Source: Prochlorococcus marinus XMU1411
GTDB lineage: Bacteria; Cyanobacteriota; Cyanobacteriia; PCC-6307; Cyanobiaceae
Direction of reading: 5' to 3'
DNA length: 64,000 bases
Assembly: GCF_017696075.1 (NCBI RefSeq)
Contig: NZ_JAAORI010000002.1
Span: 124,001 to 188,000 of the forward strand
Below the pieces are notes generated by a model that did not search any database, had not been told where the DNA came from, and saw only the letters and a list, made by a program, of their open reading frames with translations. Shown here piece by piece: positions 29,659-39,822 of this stretch. Both the position numbers and the translations under genes were made by a program. The stretch's first letter is position 1. Each line of letters begins with the position of its first letter.

Positions 29659-30453
29659 TTATGCCTTTCTTCCGTAAAGCTCCCCAATTATTTTTACATC
29701 CAGTGGATCCTTTGAACCCATATCTGTATCTGAAGGTTGGATTGCTTCAAAAGTACCAGCAAATTCGTCTGTGTCAGAATCTACATTGTTGATTGAAAGA
29801 GTAATAACGCCAGTACCGTTTACATCAACTTTAATATTTTCTTTTGCAAGTTCTTCGTCATCGCCTCCTAATGCAACTAAACCTTGAGCATATTCAACAC
29901 CAGTATTTTTAGCTCTTGCCTTAGGATCTAGAAAGTCACCAGTTCTGTAGTTAGGTGTAAATGTTGAACCACTAACCTCAGTGCCTGGCTCAATTGATGA
30001 AGGTAAATTAGCTGTAAGATCTTTTGCTGAGAATGCAAATGGCACCTCTAAACCACCAGGAGTTAATACAGTAATAAGTTGAAAATCAATACCACCCTTT
30101 TCAGTGAAAGTTCCTGAATCTATATCTCCATAAACTTCTGTCACTGTGGTGTTATTTCTAGGACTAATAATTTTTGTAGAAACAAATTCTGCAGCTTTTC
30201 GTTTTGTCCCTGGCACTTTTACATAAACTTCTGTTGGATGCATGCATATTCCTTTAAGGCTATCTCCATTCCCTAGAGATATTGATCCGACAAGAGATGA
30301 GTCTAATGTAGGGCAATCATTAGCTTTTCCTGTGTTAACAACATCTGTGAATTGTGCATTTCCTCTTTCAGAAAAAGCAAATGTTTTAACAGGTACGAAA
30401 GCAAAAGTTATACAAATTGAAATAACAAAAGCTAAGAAAGAACGAATTCTCAT
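29659..30453 (-). CDS. psbO: Photosystem II manganese-stabilising protein PsbO
   Basis: Lumenal extrinsic protein that shields the oxygen-evolving Mn cluster. I take the ATG at 30453 (264 aa), since it begins a clean signal peptide (MRIRSFLAFVISICITFAF) with a likely cut near KTFA; an upstream ATG at 30498 adds 15 unlikely residues. Mature features: ANDCPTLDS and GICMHPTEVYVK (the disulfide cysteines), GGIDFQLITVLTPGG, and the C-terminal EIRGELYG-like end IIGELYGRK. It is followed by a terminator. Confidence 0.95.
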   Translation of the reverse strand: MRIRSFLAFVISICITFAFVPVKTFAFSERGNAQFTDVVNTGKANDCPTLDSSLVGSISLGNGDSLKGICMHPTEVYVKVPGTKRKAAEFVSTKIISPRNNTTVTEVYGDIDSGTFTEKGGIDFQLITVLTPGGLEVPFAFSAKDLTANLPSSIEPGTEVSGSTFTPNYRTGDFLDPKARAKNTGVEYAQGLVALGGDDEELAKENIKVDVNGTGVITLSINNVDSDTDEFAGTFEAIQPSDTDMGSKDPLDVKIIGELYGRKA

Positions 30454-30670
30454 AATTAAAGTTGCAGTAAAGTTCTGTGACGATAGATTAAAGGTCATCT
30501 AATAAGTTCAGTACGGATATTACAAGGGAAAGGACCATAAAAGATAGGACTATTAAATCCTCGAAACAACCCGTAGCTTTTTAGATTTTAAAAAACTGGA
30601 ATCATTTTAAGCTATCACATTATTTTTAATGATTAAGATTACAAAAAAATACAAATTAAAAAATTTTTTT
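30454..30670. promoter_or_regulatory. psbO upstream region
   Basis: The 217-nt stretch lies between the coaBC stop and the psbO start, both minus strand. It should hold the psbO promoter. Long A/T runs (30640-30680) mark the end of coaBC, but I do not see a good GC hairpin terminator or a confident -35/-10 pair. Confidence 0.35.
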
Positions 30671-31927
30671 TTATTTTTTTAATGAAATAATTTGGGTTAT
30701 TAATTTATTTGCTAAATCAATTTTGGATGTTTTTTTTATATGATGCTCCATATTTTCTTTATTAAATAGCCAACCTTCATTTTGTGCTAAAAAACCAAAT
30801 CCTTGACCTTCAAGATCAATTGGGTTTGCGAAAAGATAATCACAACCTTTTTGAATAATCTTTTCTTTAATTTTTATTCTTGCCTCTTCAATAGATCCTG
30901 TAAAAGCAGAAAAGCCTACAAAAACTTGGTGATCTTTTTTTGATTCACTAATTGTTTTTAAAATATCTGGGACTAGCTCAAAGTTTTTATTCAAATAAGC
31001 ATTAATTTGATTTTTTGGAATTTTAGCTGAAGTATCAGAGGTTATTTTGAAATCAGATACTGCTGCATTCATGAAAAAATAATCGCAATTTGATATTTCA
31101 TTTTTAAGTGCCCTAATTAAATCAACACTAGTTTCAATTTCATATCTTTTTATTCCATCAGTAAGATTCTTATCGATTTTCAGAGGACCATGAACATATT
31201 TTACTTGTGCTCCCCTGAACCTCGCTACTTGAGAGAGAAGTAGGCCCATAGCTCCAGAACTTTTGTTAGTGATATGTCTTGCCGCGTCAATTTTTTCTGA
31301 GGTACACCCTCCAGTTATTAAAATTTCTTTATCAAGTAAATCTTTGCGATATTCATTTTGTTTATGTGAAGCTATAAATTCAAGAGCTAATTGGATTAGA
31401 TCATTAGGAGGTATCTTACCGATGCCAATAGCATCACATGCTAAGAGGCCTTCACTTGGTTGCAAAGACAAAACATTTTCGTAATTCTGTAAATTCTCAT
31501 AATTTTTTTGGACAGCTTTATTTAGCCACATTTGTGTATTCATTGCTGGTGCAACAATAATGGGCTTTATATTTGCTATTAAGATGCTAGGGATCAATCC
31601 ATCTGCATTTCCAGCTACCCATTTTGCTAATGTTGTCGCTGTTAAAGGGGCGATGATTAAAATATCAGCCCAATTACTTAGTTCTATGTGAAGAGGTGTT
31701 GATTGACCATCAGACCATTGATCATTTTCTAAAATGCACGGGTTTCTACTTAAAATAGAAAGAGAAAGCGGCTTTATTAATTTTTCTGCATTTTTTGATA
31801 AAACGCATCTTATTTCATAATTTTCTTTCGCTAATTGGCTAACTAATAATGGAATTCTTACAGCTGCAATACTTCCAGTTATTAATAAAAGAACCTTTAT
31901 TTTTGAGTCCTTACTTTTAGTTTTCAT
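30671..31927 (-). CDS. coaBC: CoaBC: phosphopantothenoylcysteine decarboxylase/synthetase
   Basis: Bifunctional coenzyme A enzyme (also called dfp). The 418-aa product has an N-terminal FMN-binding decarboxylase domain (1-190) with SNWADILIIAPLTATTLAKW, the PAMNTQMW substrate motif and GLLACDAIGIGK. The C-terminal CTP-dependent synthetase domain has ITGGCTSEKIDAARHITNKSSGAMG and NAAVSDFK. It overlaps the upstream DUF2555 gene by 11 nt. Confidence 0.96.
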   Translation of the reverse strand: MKTKSKDSKIKVLLLITGSIAAVRIPLLVSQLAKENYEIRCVLSKNAEKLIKPLSLSILSRNPCILENDQWSDGQSTPLHIELSNWADILIIAPLTATTLAKWVAGNADGLIPSILIANIKPIIVAPAMNTQMWLNKAVQKNYENLQNYENVLSLQPSEGLLACDAIGIGKIPPNDLIQLALEFIASHKQNEYRKDLLDKEILITGGCTSEKIDAARHITNKSSGAMGLLLSQVARFRGAQVKYVHGPLKIDKNLTDGIKRYEIETSVDLIRALKNEISNCDYFFMNAAVSDFKITSDTSAKIPKNQINAYLNKNFELVPDILKTISESKKDHQVFVGFSAFTGSIEEARIKIKEKIIQKGCDYLFANPIDLEGQGFGFLAQNEGWLFNKENMEHHIKKTSKIDLANKLITQIISLKK

Positions 31928-32138
31928 CGAAAGGTTCCTGATCGAGGAGATGGGTATAATTAGTCGTTAATTCAGGCCTATTGATTGCAAGAGCCCTCAG
32001 TAAGTGCCAGTCTTTTAAACCATCAAATGGAGTATTATAATTATCTTCTTCTAGCCTTTTAGCGAGCTCAAAGGTCATTTCTTCATCAAAAGAATTTACT
32101 AGTTCCTTACTTATTTTATTTTCAGAAATGAATTTCAT
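31917..32138 (-). CDS. DUF2555 small protein
   Basis: Cyanobacteria-specific protein of unknown function; the segment MTFELAKRLEEDNYNTPFDGLKDWHLLRALA is the family hallmark. I take ATG 32138 (73 aa, MKFISENKIS); an upstream ATG at 32153 adds five residues. Its 3' end overlaps the coaBC start by 11 nt, so translation is probably coupled. No membrane segment or cysteine. Confidence 0.78.
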   Translation of the reverse strand: MKFISENKISKELVNSFDEEMTFELAKRLEEDNYNTPFDGLKDWHLLRALAINRPELTTNYTHLLDQEPFDEN

Positions 32139-32355
32139 ATTGAGTAGAGTCAATATACTCTAATAATAAAGCCTCAAGTAATTATTTAAAATTGATATGA
32201 GAATTAAGTACATATTTTCAAGGATATGATAATTTTCAATTTTCATAATCTTTTCAAATTGTTGTTAGCTCATTTATCTTCATTCTCAGTCATAAATATG
32301 CAAACTCTCCTTTTCAAAAATATTCTTTCTTAAAATATAAGCAAAGATTTATATC

Positions 32356-32556
32356 ATGTCGCAAACCAAAAGAGAGCAAGTCATTAGTCACATACGCTAT
32401 TTAAGGCAAGAGCTCAGAGAAATGCATTTAGGAATAAAAGAAGATGACCTTTTCCCTGAGTCAGGCGAATTAAGAGGGTTAATGGCTCAGTTGGAAGCAT
32501 TACTTGAATTAATAGAAGGAAATACTAAAATTCAATCAAACTCAGAAGCGGCCTAG
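32356..32556 (+). CDS. Small cyanobacterial protein, unknown function
   Basis: A 66-aa soluble helical protein, MSQTKREQVISHIRYLRQELREMHLG..., with strong helix-turn-helix-like amphipathic pattern (two helices, second LRGLMAQLEALLELIEG). I cannot name the family. It is followed 11 nt later by the Ycf20-like gene, and the two are probably co-transcribed. Confidence 0.68.
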   Translation: MSQTKREQVISHIRYLRQELREMHLGIKEDDLFPESGELRGLMAQLEALLELIEGNTKIQSNSEAA

Positions 32557-32567
32557 TTTAATGCAAA

Positions 32568-32909
32568 ATGGTTGTTAAACCTCAAAAGACAAAATTTCAG
32601 CTAAAAATTGTGGAAAATATTCAGACAATTAGTATTTGGGCTAATAATCCATGGCGAAGATATTCAATATCATTGATTACACTTTTAATCGGATACTTTT
32701 TTGGAAGTTCTCTTGGTATGGTAAGTGCAGTTGTGGAACTCATGGATCCTGTAGCCGCTTTTTTATCAGTAGTTTTTATTGAGTTTTTAATAGTTTTGAG
32801 AAGAAATTTTAGATTTGAAAGGAAAAAGAAATTTTTAGTACTTTTATTGGATTCTTTAAGATTAGGATTATTTTATGGTTTCTTTACAGAAAGTCTTAAG
32901 TTGCTATAA
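32568..32909 (+). CDS. ycf20: Ycf20-like membrane protein (DUF565)
   Basis: Protein of 113 aa in the DUF565/Ycf20 family, conserved in cyanobacteria and plastids; plant homologues are linked to non-photochemical quenching. Two hydrophobic segments (about 34-66 and 68-82) hold the typical SLITLLIGYFFGSSLGMV, followed by a basic stretch and a third hydrophobic stretch LLLDSLRLGLFYGFF. The start may be ATG 32568; an ATG at 32561 is out of frame. Confidence 0.8.
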   Translation: MVVKPQKTKFQLKIVENIQTISIWANNPWRRYSISLITLLIGYFFGSSLGMVSAVVELMDPVAAFLSVVFIEFLIVLRRNFRFERKKKFLVLLLDSLRLGLFYGFFTESLKLL

Positions 32910-32911
32910 AT

Positions 32912-33928
32912 TTACTTGTTATTTTTCTGTAATAGATAAAGCAAAGCCATTCTTATAGGGATACCATTTGCAACTTGATTATTAATTAAGCAATTAGGAT
33001 ATTGATCTACCACTTTGCTACTAATTTCAATATCTCTGTTAATTGGACCGGGATGTAGAATTGGAATTTCTTTTTTATTTAAAGATAATTTTTCTGCGGT
33101 TAAGCCATAATCCAAACTATATGAATCAATGCTACTTAGTAAATTTTCCATCATTCTCTCTTTCTGGAGTCTTAAAACAATAATCGCATCTGCAATTTTT
33201 ATTGATTCTTCCAATGATCTAGAAATTGTTATGGAACCTCTTGATTTAACTGGATCTTCTGTTTGATTTGGCGCAGGGGTTTTTAAAAAATTGATAAATT
33301 CATCAGGTATTAATGTCTTAGGACCACATAAGATTATATCTGCGCCGAATGCACTCAAAGCCCAAAGATTTGACCTGGCAACCCTTGAATGGTTAACGTC
33401 GCCAATTATTAAAATTTTTTTGGAATTTAAAACCTCTGGATTCAGTGTTTTTTGGGAAAAGAATTTTATCAATGTATAGATGTCAAGCAATCCTTGGCTG
33501 GGGTGACTATGTAATCCATCTCCTGCATTAAGAACCGAAGTCTTGGCATTTATTGCATCAAGTTTTTTTGCGATCTCAAAGGTTATATAACTTGATGAAT
33601 GTCTTATAACTAATGTATCTGCCCCCATAGCAGAATAAGTTATGGCCGTATCAATTATTGTTTCGCCTTTTGTTAGAGAGCTGGAGGATGGCGCAAATGT
33701 TTGGACATCAGCAGAAAGTCTTTTTGCTGCAAGCTCAAAACTATTTTTTGTTCTTGTACTAGCTTCAAAAAATAAAGACGTTACCAAAGTCCCTTGTAAG
33801 GCCGGTATCTTTTTTGTTCCTGCATTCTTTAGTGCATCAAATCTATTAGCTAATTCAAATACTGACTCATAATCTTTAATTGAAAAATTAGCGAGTGTGT
33901 GGATATGTTTATGAGGCCAAATTTGCAT
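32912..33928 (-). CDS. pyrB: Aspartate carbamoyltransferase catalytic subunit
   Basis: Condenses carbamoyl phosphate and aspartate in UMP synthesis. The 338-aa protein has the carbamoyl-phosphate motif [53 protein letters not shown] and [10 protein letters not shown]. No regulatory pyrI is next to it. Convergent with the Ycf20-like gene, 2 nt apart. Confidence 0.97.
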   Translation of the reverse strand: MQIWPHKHIHTLANFSIKDYESVFELANRFDALKNAGTKKIPALQGTLVTSLFFEASTRTKNSFELAAKRLSADVQTFAPSSSSLTKGETIIDTAITYSAMGADTLVIRHSSSYITFEIAKKLDAINAKTSVLNAGDGLHSHPSQGLLDIYTLIKFFSQKTLNPEVLNSKKILIIGDVNHSRVARSNLWALSAFGADIILCGPKTLIPDEFINFLKTPAPNQTEDPVKSRGSITISRSLEESIKIADAIIVLRLQKERMMENLLSSIDSYSLDYGLTAEKLSLNKKEIPILHPGPINRDIEISSKVVDQYPNCLINNQVANGIPIRMALLYLLQKNNK

Positions 33929-33949
33929 TACGCTTAAAAAGATAAATGA

Positions 33950-34534
33950 TTATTGAAATTTAGGTGTTCTGTCACCTTTTAATCTTTTACTTACACTCCT
34001 ACTATTTTTGAGATACCAACGCCATTTTATATTTTTTGCCTTTGATATGCCAATTCTCGTAGTTTGAATAAGATCTTTTTCTTCTAGAGTGTAGTCTCGT
34101 GGAGAAATCCATAAAGATTTGTTATTAAGAACTTCAAGTGAGTTAAATGAAATATCTATACTGAATGTTTTTGTTACTAGGCCTGGTCCAGAAGCTAATC
34201 TTTCATTCTCATTAGAGATAAAAACTGATCTTATCAAAACACCACTCGCAAAATTTTCTTTATCAGTAACTATGTTTAAACAATGATGAATGCCATAAGA
34301 TTTGTAAATATAAAATGTGCCAGGTTTGCCAAATAATGATTTGTTTGATTCAGTCATTTTGCGGTAGCCATGACAGGCCTCTTCTTCCTGTGAATACGCT
34401 TCAGTTTCAACAATGACTCCTTTAACTTGATCTATCTCATTATTTTTTTTTATGAGGTAACAGCCTATTAAATCAGGAGCAACAAGTTTAGAGTGCCGAT
34501 AAAAAAAATTTTTTGGAAAGAATTCTTCTTCTAT
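33950..34534 (-). CDS. mpg: 3-methyladenine DNA glycosylase (AAG/Mpg family), no standard start codon
   Basis: Removes alkylated purines from DNA. The open frame reads EEEFFPKNFFYRHSKLVAPD, LIGCYLIKK, VIVETEAYSQEEEACHGY (catalytic Glu), GKPGTFYIYKSYGIHHCLNI and LASGPGLVTKTF, a complete AAG of 194 aa if it starts at ATA 34534. There is no in-frame ATG, GTG or TTG between the upstream TGA (34538-34540) and an internal ATG at 34357 that would drop the catalytic domain. Removing one A from the run at about 34534-34538 would join a TTG at 34541 in frame. So either ATA initiates or there is a 1-nt indel, natural or technical. Confidence 0.82.
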   Translation of the reverse strand: MEEEFFPKNFFYRHSKLVAPDLIGCYLIKKNNEIDQVKGVIVETEAYSQEEEACHGYRKMTESNKSLFGKPGTFYIYKSYGIHHCLNIVTDKENFASGVLIRSVFISNENERLASGPGLVTKTFSIDISFNSLEVLNNKSLWISPRDYTLEEKDLIQTTRIGISKAKNIKWRWYLKNSRSVSKRLKGDRTPKFQ

Positions 34535-34705
34535 TTTTCAATATCTATCTAATAACATATTTAGCTGAGAAAAATAATTAAGGCTATTAATTGATATTGA
34601 TTTTCAAAAAGATGTGATTATTTTTTAAAATTATTTGAAATTCAAAGGATATCTAAATAAGTTGTTCTTAATAAACTATTATTTAATAAGAAAGATATTA
34701 AATGT

Positions 34706-34999
34706 ATGACAAAAATAACTAAAGAGGAAGTAAAAAAAGTTGCTCATTTAGCGAGATTAGAACTTAACGAGAATGAAATTAATAATCATGCACAACAATT
34801 AGAAAAGATATTGGATTATATAAGACAACTTGAAAAAATTGATACAGATGATGCTCCCTGTACAACCAGAGCTATAGAGGTTGTAAATGTATTTAGAAAA
34901 GACGAAAAGAAAAATTCTGATTGCAATGAAGAACTTTTAGAATTGGGTCCATCGAGAGAAGATAAATATTTTAAAGTACCAAAAATTATTAATGAATGA
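34706..34999 (+). CDS. gatC: Glu-tRNA(Gln)/Asp-tRNA(Asn) amidotransferase subunit C
   Basis: Small subunit of GatCAB, which converts mischarged Glu-tRNA(Gln) into Gln-tRNA. The 97-aa protein has VKKVAHLARLELNENE, HAQQLEKILDYIRQLEKIDTDD and a C-terminal SREDKYFKVPKII, the family signature. gatA and gatB are not adjacent in this window. Convergent with crtR, 5 nt apart. Confidence 0.95.
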   Translation: MTKITKEEVKKVAHLARLELNENEINNHAQQLEKILDYIRQLEKIDTDDAPCTTRAIEVVNVFRKDEKKNSDCNEELLELGPSREDKYFKVPKIINE

Positions 35000-35004
35000 G
35001 TAAG

Positions 35005-36036
35005 TTAGTTGCTTCCAATAAATGTTTTGTTGACAAGCTTTAATAAAAATTTTTTTATCTTAAAGCCTGGATATAAATTTATGATTTTTCTTATTTTCCC
35101 CCTCTTTTTGCTATGACTCCTTACACCTATTAATAAATCATAAATAAAGTTAAAAATGTCTTCTTTACTTTCAAATATCCCAACCCTTTGAGGGGAGCCT
35201 TTTATATCCAATAAAGGCTTAGTTTTTTCATAAGCTATTTTGTATTCAAACCAAGGAATCGAAGGCCATAGATGATGAATGAGATGGTAATTTTGTCCCA
35301 TTATTAATAAATTCATAAATTTGCTTGGATAAACTCGAGAATTTATCCATTTATTTCTTGATCGAAATGGTCTATGGGGTAAATAATCAAAAAATATTCC
35401 TAAAGTGACTCCTACCATTAATGCTGGACCGAACCATAAATTATAAATTAAATTCATAAAGTCAAATTTCAAACCTGCCAAGATAATTGTCAGGAATATG
35501 GATCTTTCAATTCCCCATTGTAGTAATTCATATCTTCGCCAGAGTTTTCTTTGAAAGAAAAACACCTCATGATAAAAAAATCTTGGAGCAATTAGCCAAA
35601 TTGGACCAAAAGTACTAACAATATGATCTGGATCATTTTTGGGGTGATTTACGTGAATATGATGTTGTAAATGAACTCTCGTAAAAACTGGGAAGCTAAA
35701 ACCTAATAAAATAGCTGAGCCATGGCCCATTGCTTGATTTATCCAAGGAACTGGATGAGCAGCTTTATGACAGGCATCATGAATAACAGTACCTTCAATA
35801 TGTAAAGCTAAAAAAGCAGTGGCTACAAGTAAAGGTAAAGGCCAAACCCCTCTATACCATTGCCATATGCTAAGAAACGCAAGAAAATAACCGCCAAAAA
35901 ATAAACCTAATGTTGGATTCCAAAAACTTGGCGGATTTAGGTAATTTTTAATCTCTTTTTGCCAATTAAATGTTTTTGAAGAATTAGTATTTTTCGTTGT
36001 ATTTTTACTGGTTAAGTTTGAAATCGTTTCTTTTAT
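35005..36036 (-). CDS. crtR: Beta-carotene hydroxylase CrtR, no standard start codon
   Basis: Membrane di-iron hydroxylase making zeaxanthin, a main carotenoid of Prochlorococcus. Fatty-acid-desaturase-type histidine boxes are present: HDACHKAAH, HLQHHIHVNH and HLIHHLWPSIPW, with membrane segments between. An internal ATG at 35730 lies after the first box, so it cannot be the true start. Upstream the frame is open (about 110 codons, TFNWQKEIKNYLNPPSFWNP) back to TAA 36040-36042 but holds no ATG, GTG or TTG; ATA at 36036, two codons after the stop, would give 343 aa. A nonstandard start or a sequence change near the 5' end must be involved. Confidence 0.82.
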   Translation of the reverse strand: MKETISNLTSKNTTKNTNSSKTFNWQKEIKNYLNPPSFWNPTLGLFFGGYFLAFLSIWQWYRGVWPLPLLVATAFLALHIEGTVIHDACHKAAHPVPWINQAMGHGSAILLGFSFPVFTRVHLQHHIHVNHPKNDPDHIVSTFGPIWLIAPRFFYHEVFFFQRKLWRRYELLQWGIERSIFLTIILAGLKFDFMNLIYNLWFGPALMVGVTLGIFFDYLPHRPFRSRNKWINSRVYPSKFMNLLIMGQNYHLIHHLWPSIPWFEYKIAYEKTKPLLDIKGSPQRVGIFESKEDIFNFIYDLLIGVRSHSKKRGKIRKIINLYPGFKIKKFLLKLVNKTFIGSN

Positions 36037-36192
36037 TCTTTAAATAATATAACTAATATTTTAAGATGATTGCACGCTTAAACAAAAAAATTTCTTTTAG
36101 GAGATTTTTAATTCAATTTTAATGTGTCAAATTAATCATCTTAAGAAAAAAAATTTTTAAAATAAACCTCTTTCAATTATTATTTTATTTGA
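36037..36192. other. Spacer between crtR and tRNA-Leu
   Basis: About 155 nt of very AT-rich DNA lie upstream of both crtR (minus) and the tRNA-Leu gene (plus). I see no confident promoter, hairpin or ORF here. A TATT-rich stretch near 36160-36190 could serve the tRNA. Confidence 0.3.
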
Positions 36193-36274
36193 GCGGTCGT
36201 GGCGGAATTGGTAGACGCGCGAGTTTTAGGTACTCGTATCTTCGGGTGTGGGAGTTCAAGTCTCCCCGACCGCA
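36193..36274 (+). tRNA. tRNA-Leu (anticodon TAG)
   Basis: Class II tRNA with acceptor arms GCGGTCG/CGACCGC, D-arm TGGCGGAATTGGTAGACGC, anticodon stem CGAGT/ACTCG with loop TTTAGGT (anticodon TAG), a variable arm and T-arm GGGAGTTCAAGTCTCCC. The discriminator is A; CCA is not encoded. Confidence 0.96.
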
Positions 36275-36345
36275 CTTAAGGAAATTCTGATACATAGTTT
36301 GTTTCTTGATATCAAGTCTTATAATTTAATTAAGCATTGAATTTA

Positions 36346-36795
36346 ATGAATAGTTTGATATTTTATTTGGGAACTTTTTATATTTTGGTTGGGACCATTT
36401 TTCTAACTGTACCGATAATTTATCTTGAGCTCGGCAAACCAAAAGACTTAATAAAAGCTTTTTTAAATTTAATAATAGGTTTGATATTAATAATTAAACA
36501 TAAAACACTAGGTGAATCATTTTTTGTAATTTTCCTTTTTTTAACAGTACTAGTTGTTTTTTATCTAGTAGAGCTTTTTTTATCTAGATGGTACCAATTG
36601 ACAGATAACGAAAAGAAAAAATTAATTACCTTTTTGGAGTTTAAAAATAACTTTTTGAAAATATTAGAATCCATAAATCTGGTATTTTCTGATTTCACTA
36701 AACCTTCAAATTTTCTTAATTTTGGTAGCAATAATAAAAATACAACCCAAAAAAAGTGGGTAAGAAATGATAAAAATGATAATATAAAACTCTGA
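36346..36795 (+). CDS. Ycf66-like membrane protein
   Basis: A 149-aa protein with three hydrophobic N-terminal segments (about 3-25, 33-50, 58-75) and a polar C-terminal tail rich in Asn/Lys. The third segment followed by VELFLSRW resembles the Ycf66 N-terminal domain (typically FFAVESIRLR), a cyanobacterial/plastid family of unknown function. I chose ATG 36346 over a TTG at 36337. Assignment to Ycf66 is tentative; a plain small membrane protein is the alternative. Confidence 0.6.
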   Translation: MNSLIFYLGTFYILVGTIFLTVPIIYLELGKPKDLIKAFLNLIIGLILIIKHKTLGESFFVIFLFLTVLVVFYLVELFLSRWYQLTDNEKKKLITFLEFKNNFLKILESINLVFSDFTKPSNFLNFGSNNKNTTQKKWVRNDKNDNIKL

Positions 36796-36915
36796 AATAA
36801 AAAAATTGGTTATTTGAAACATCCCAAAAAAACTACAGGTCAATTAATAAAGAATATAATGAATTAGATTTATTTAAATAATTCTTTTGATCACCAATAT
36901 TTCTTATATCGTCGA

Positions 36916-39822
36916 ATGAAATCTCAAAATAGCAAAGAACAAAAATCAGACTTTTCTTATAAAGAAACTTTAAATTTATTAAAAACTGATTTCTCAATGC
37001 GCGCAAATTCAGTTGTAAGAGAACCTGAGATACAGAATTTTTGGGCTAATAATGATATTGATTTCCAATTAGGTTCAAACAATTCAGGCGAAATATTTAC
37101 ATTACATGATGGCCCTCCTTATGCAAATGGAGCTCTTCATATGGGTCATGCCCTTAATAAAGTTTTAAAAGACATAATTAATAAGTACAAAACCTTAAGA
37201 GGATTTAGGGTTCATTTCGTACCTGGTTGGGACTGTCATGGATTACCTATTGAATTAAAAGTTCTTCAGAATTTAAAATCTGATGAAAGAAAGAATCTTG
37301 ATACTCTAAATTTAAGAAAAAAAGCAACAGATTATGCCCATATTCAAATTAATAATCAAAAGGAGGGTTTCAAAAGGTGGGGCATATGGGGAAATTGGGA
37401 TAACCCTTACTTAACTCTTAAGAAAAGTTATGAATCTGCTCAGATTGGAGTATTTGGGAAAATGTTTTTAAATGGATATATATATCGAGGTCTTAAACCT
37501 GTGCATTGGAGTCCAAGTTCGAGGACTGCACTTGCAGAAGCAGAATTAGAATATCCGGATGAACATTATTCAAAAAGTATTTATGTTTCATTAAAAATTA
37601 CTAATATATCTGATCAAATTCTATTAAATTTCAACCCAGAAAATCTTAATATCAAAAAAGATTTTTTTCAAAATAATTCTTTCATAACTATTTGGACCAC
37701 TACTCCTTGGACCATACCTGCAAATGAAGCAGTTGCAGTAAATCCAAAAATAAAGTACGTTTTTGCTATCGATGAAGAGAAACGAATTTACCTTTTTGCA
37801 AAGGATTTATCTTCTGAAATAAGTAAGAAATTTAATAAAGATTTCAAGGTGCTTTTAGAGGTTAGAGGTTCTGAATTGGAAAATATTGAATATCAACATC
37901 CTACTAAGGATAAAAATTGCAGAATCTTGATTGGGGGGGATTACATTACGACAGAATCAGGTACTGGAATTGTTCATACTGCACCTGGTCATGGGATAGA
38001 TGACTTTAATGTGGGGCAAAAATATGATTTACCTATTACATGTGTTGTTGATGAAAAAGGGAACTTAAATGAATCTTCTGGACAATTTCAAGGATCCAAT
38101 GTCCTGAAAGATGCCAATAATTTAATTATTGAATATTTAAAAGGAAATAATTTGCTTCTATTACAAGAAAATTATAAACATAGATATCCGTATGATTGGA
38201 GAACCAAAAAACCAACTATTTTTAGGGCAACAGAACAATGGTTTGCCTCTGTAAATGGCTTTAGATCATCTGCATTAAAGGCAATCGAAGATGTTGAATG
38301 GATGCCAGAGACTGGAAAGAAAAGAATTTATTCTATGGTTGTTGGGAGAGGAGATTGGTGTATTTCTAGACAGAGGTCATGGGGTGTACCTATTCCAGTT
38401 TTTTATAAAAAAAATGGTAATGATATCCTACTTAACAACGAGATAATTAATCATATTCAAGAACTTTTTAGTGAACATGGAGCAGATATTTGGTGGGATT
38501 GGGATGTTAAGAATCTTTTGCCTGAAAGTTATGCAAAAGAATCGGATCAATGGAAAAAAGGGACAGATACAATGGATGTTTGGTTCGATTCAGGATCTAG
38601 CTGGGCCGCAGTATGTGAACTGAGAAGTGAATTAAAGTATCCAGCAGATCTTTATTTAGAGGGCTCAGATCAACATCGAGGATGGTTTCAGTCTTCTTTG
38701 CTTACATCTGTTGCAGTCAATAATAAACCTCCCTATAAGAAAGTTTTAACTCATGGTTTTGCACTTGATGAAAATGGAAGAAAAATGAGTAAATCTTTAG
38801 GAAATGTTGTTGACCCAAATATAATTATTAATGGAGGTAATAATAAAAAAACTGACCCTGCTTATGGTGCTGATGTTTTAAGGCTATGGGTAAGCTCTGT
38901 AGATTATTCAGTTGATGTTCCAATTGGTTCAAATATACTCAAGCAACTTTCAGACGTTTACAGAAAAGTTCGTAATACTGCAAGATATCTTCTTGGTAAT
39001 ATTCATGATTATGATCCTAATGTTGATAATTTTGAAATTGATCAATTGCCTCTCTTAGATCAATGGATGTTAGGCAGACTAGTTGAGGTTACAGATGAAA
39101 TATCAAATGCTTATGAAAATTATGAATTTTCAAAATTTTTCCAAATCTTGCAAAGTTTTTGCGTTGTAGATCTATCAAATTTTTATTTGGATATTGCGAA
39201 GGATAGGTTGTATGTAAGTTCTAAATCACAATTTAGGAGAAGATCATGTCAGTTCGTCATGTCAAAAGTTGTTGAAAATTTAGCTGTACTTATTTCTCCA
39301 GTGCTTTGTCATATGGCTGAAGATATTTGGCAAAATATACCATATTCAACTAAAGAAAAATCAGTCTTTCAAAGAGGATGGCCAATATTTTCGCAGTCAT
39401 GGAAAAATCAAATACTTAATGAACACATTACAAATTTAAGAAATTTGAGAGTTGAAATTAATAAGGCTATAGAAGGATGTAGAAACAAACAAATAATTGG
39501 AGCAGCTTTGGAAACTGAAGTTAATTATTTACCTGAAGATAAAGTTTTAAAAGATTCACTTACTTGGCTAAAAGAATTTGGCAATCAAGATGTAGATTTA
39601 TTTAGGGATTGGCTTATAGTATCAAACTTCCAAGTGGTATCTGATTTAGCGGAAAATTCTCTAATTATTGATGACAATGCACTTGGAAAAATACAAATAT
39701 TAAAAGCTCAAGGTCAAAAATGTGATAGATGTTGGCATTATCAAAAAGAAACTTTTATTGGAATACAAAATACAAAATTATGCAAAAGATGTTCAAATAT
39801 TATTAATTTTGAATTTATTTAA
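36916..39822 (+). CDS. ileS: Isoleucyl-tRNA synthetase
   Basis: Class I synthetase charging tRNA-Ile, with an editing domain. The 968-aa product has the HIGH motif as HMGH (ALHMGHAL), the CP1 editing domain ([16 protein letters not shown]), [29 protein letters not shown] in [12 protein letters not shown], and a C-terminal zinc finger CDRCW...CKRC. The 3' end overlaps the convergent gene by 4 nt. Confidence 0.98.
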   Translation: MKSQNSKEQKSDFSYKETLNLLKTDFSMRANSVVREPEIQNFWANNDIDFQLGSNNSGEIFTLHDGPPYANGALHMGHALNKVLKDIINKYKTLRGFRVHFVPGWDCHGLPIELKVLQNLKSDERKNLDTLNLRKKATDYAHIQINNQKEGFKRWGIWGNWDNPYLTLKKSYESAQIGVFGKMFLNGYIYRGLKPVHWSPSSRTALAEAELEYPDEHYSKSIYVSLKITNISDQILLNFNPENLNIKKDFFQNNSFITIWTTTPWTIPANEAVAVNPKIKYVFAIDEEKRIYLFAKDLSSEISKKFNKDFKVLLEVRGSELENIEYQHPTKDKNCRILIGGDYITTESGTGIVHTAPGHGIDDFNVGQKYDLPITCVVDEKGNLNESSGQFQGSNVLKDANNLIIEYLKGNNLLLLQENYKHRYPYDWRTKKPTIFRATEQWFASVNGFRSSALKAIEDVEWMPETGKKRIYSMVVGRGDWCISRQRSWGVPIPVFYKKNGNDILLNNEIINHIQELFSEHGADIWWDWDVKNLLPESYAKESDQWKKGTDTMDVWFDSGSSWAAVCELRSELKYPADLYLEGSDQHRGWFQSSLLTSVAVNNKPPYKKVLTHGFALDENGRKMSKSLGNVVDPNIIINGGNNKKTDPAYGADVLRLWVSSVDYSVDVPIGSNILKQLSDVYRKVRNTARYLLGNIHDYDPNVDNFEIDQLPLLDQWMLGRLVEVTDEISNAYENYEFSKFFQILQSFCVVDLSNFYLDIAKDRLYVSSKSQFRRRSCQFVMSKVVENLAVLISPVLCHMAEDIWQNIPYSTKEKSVFQRGWPIFSQSWKNQILNEHITNLRNLRVEINKAIEGCRNKQIIGAALETEVNYLPEDKVLKDSLTWLKEFGNQDVDLFRDWLIVSNFQVVSDLAENSLIIDDNALGKIQILKAQGQKCDRCWHYQKETFIGIQNTKLCKRCSNIINFEFI

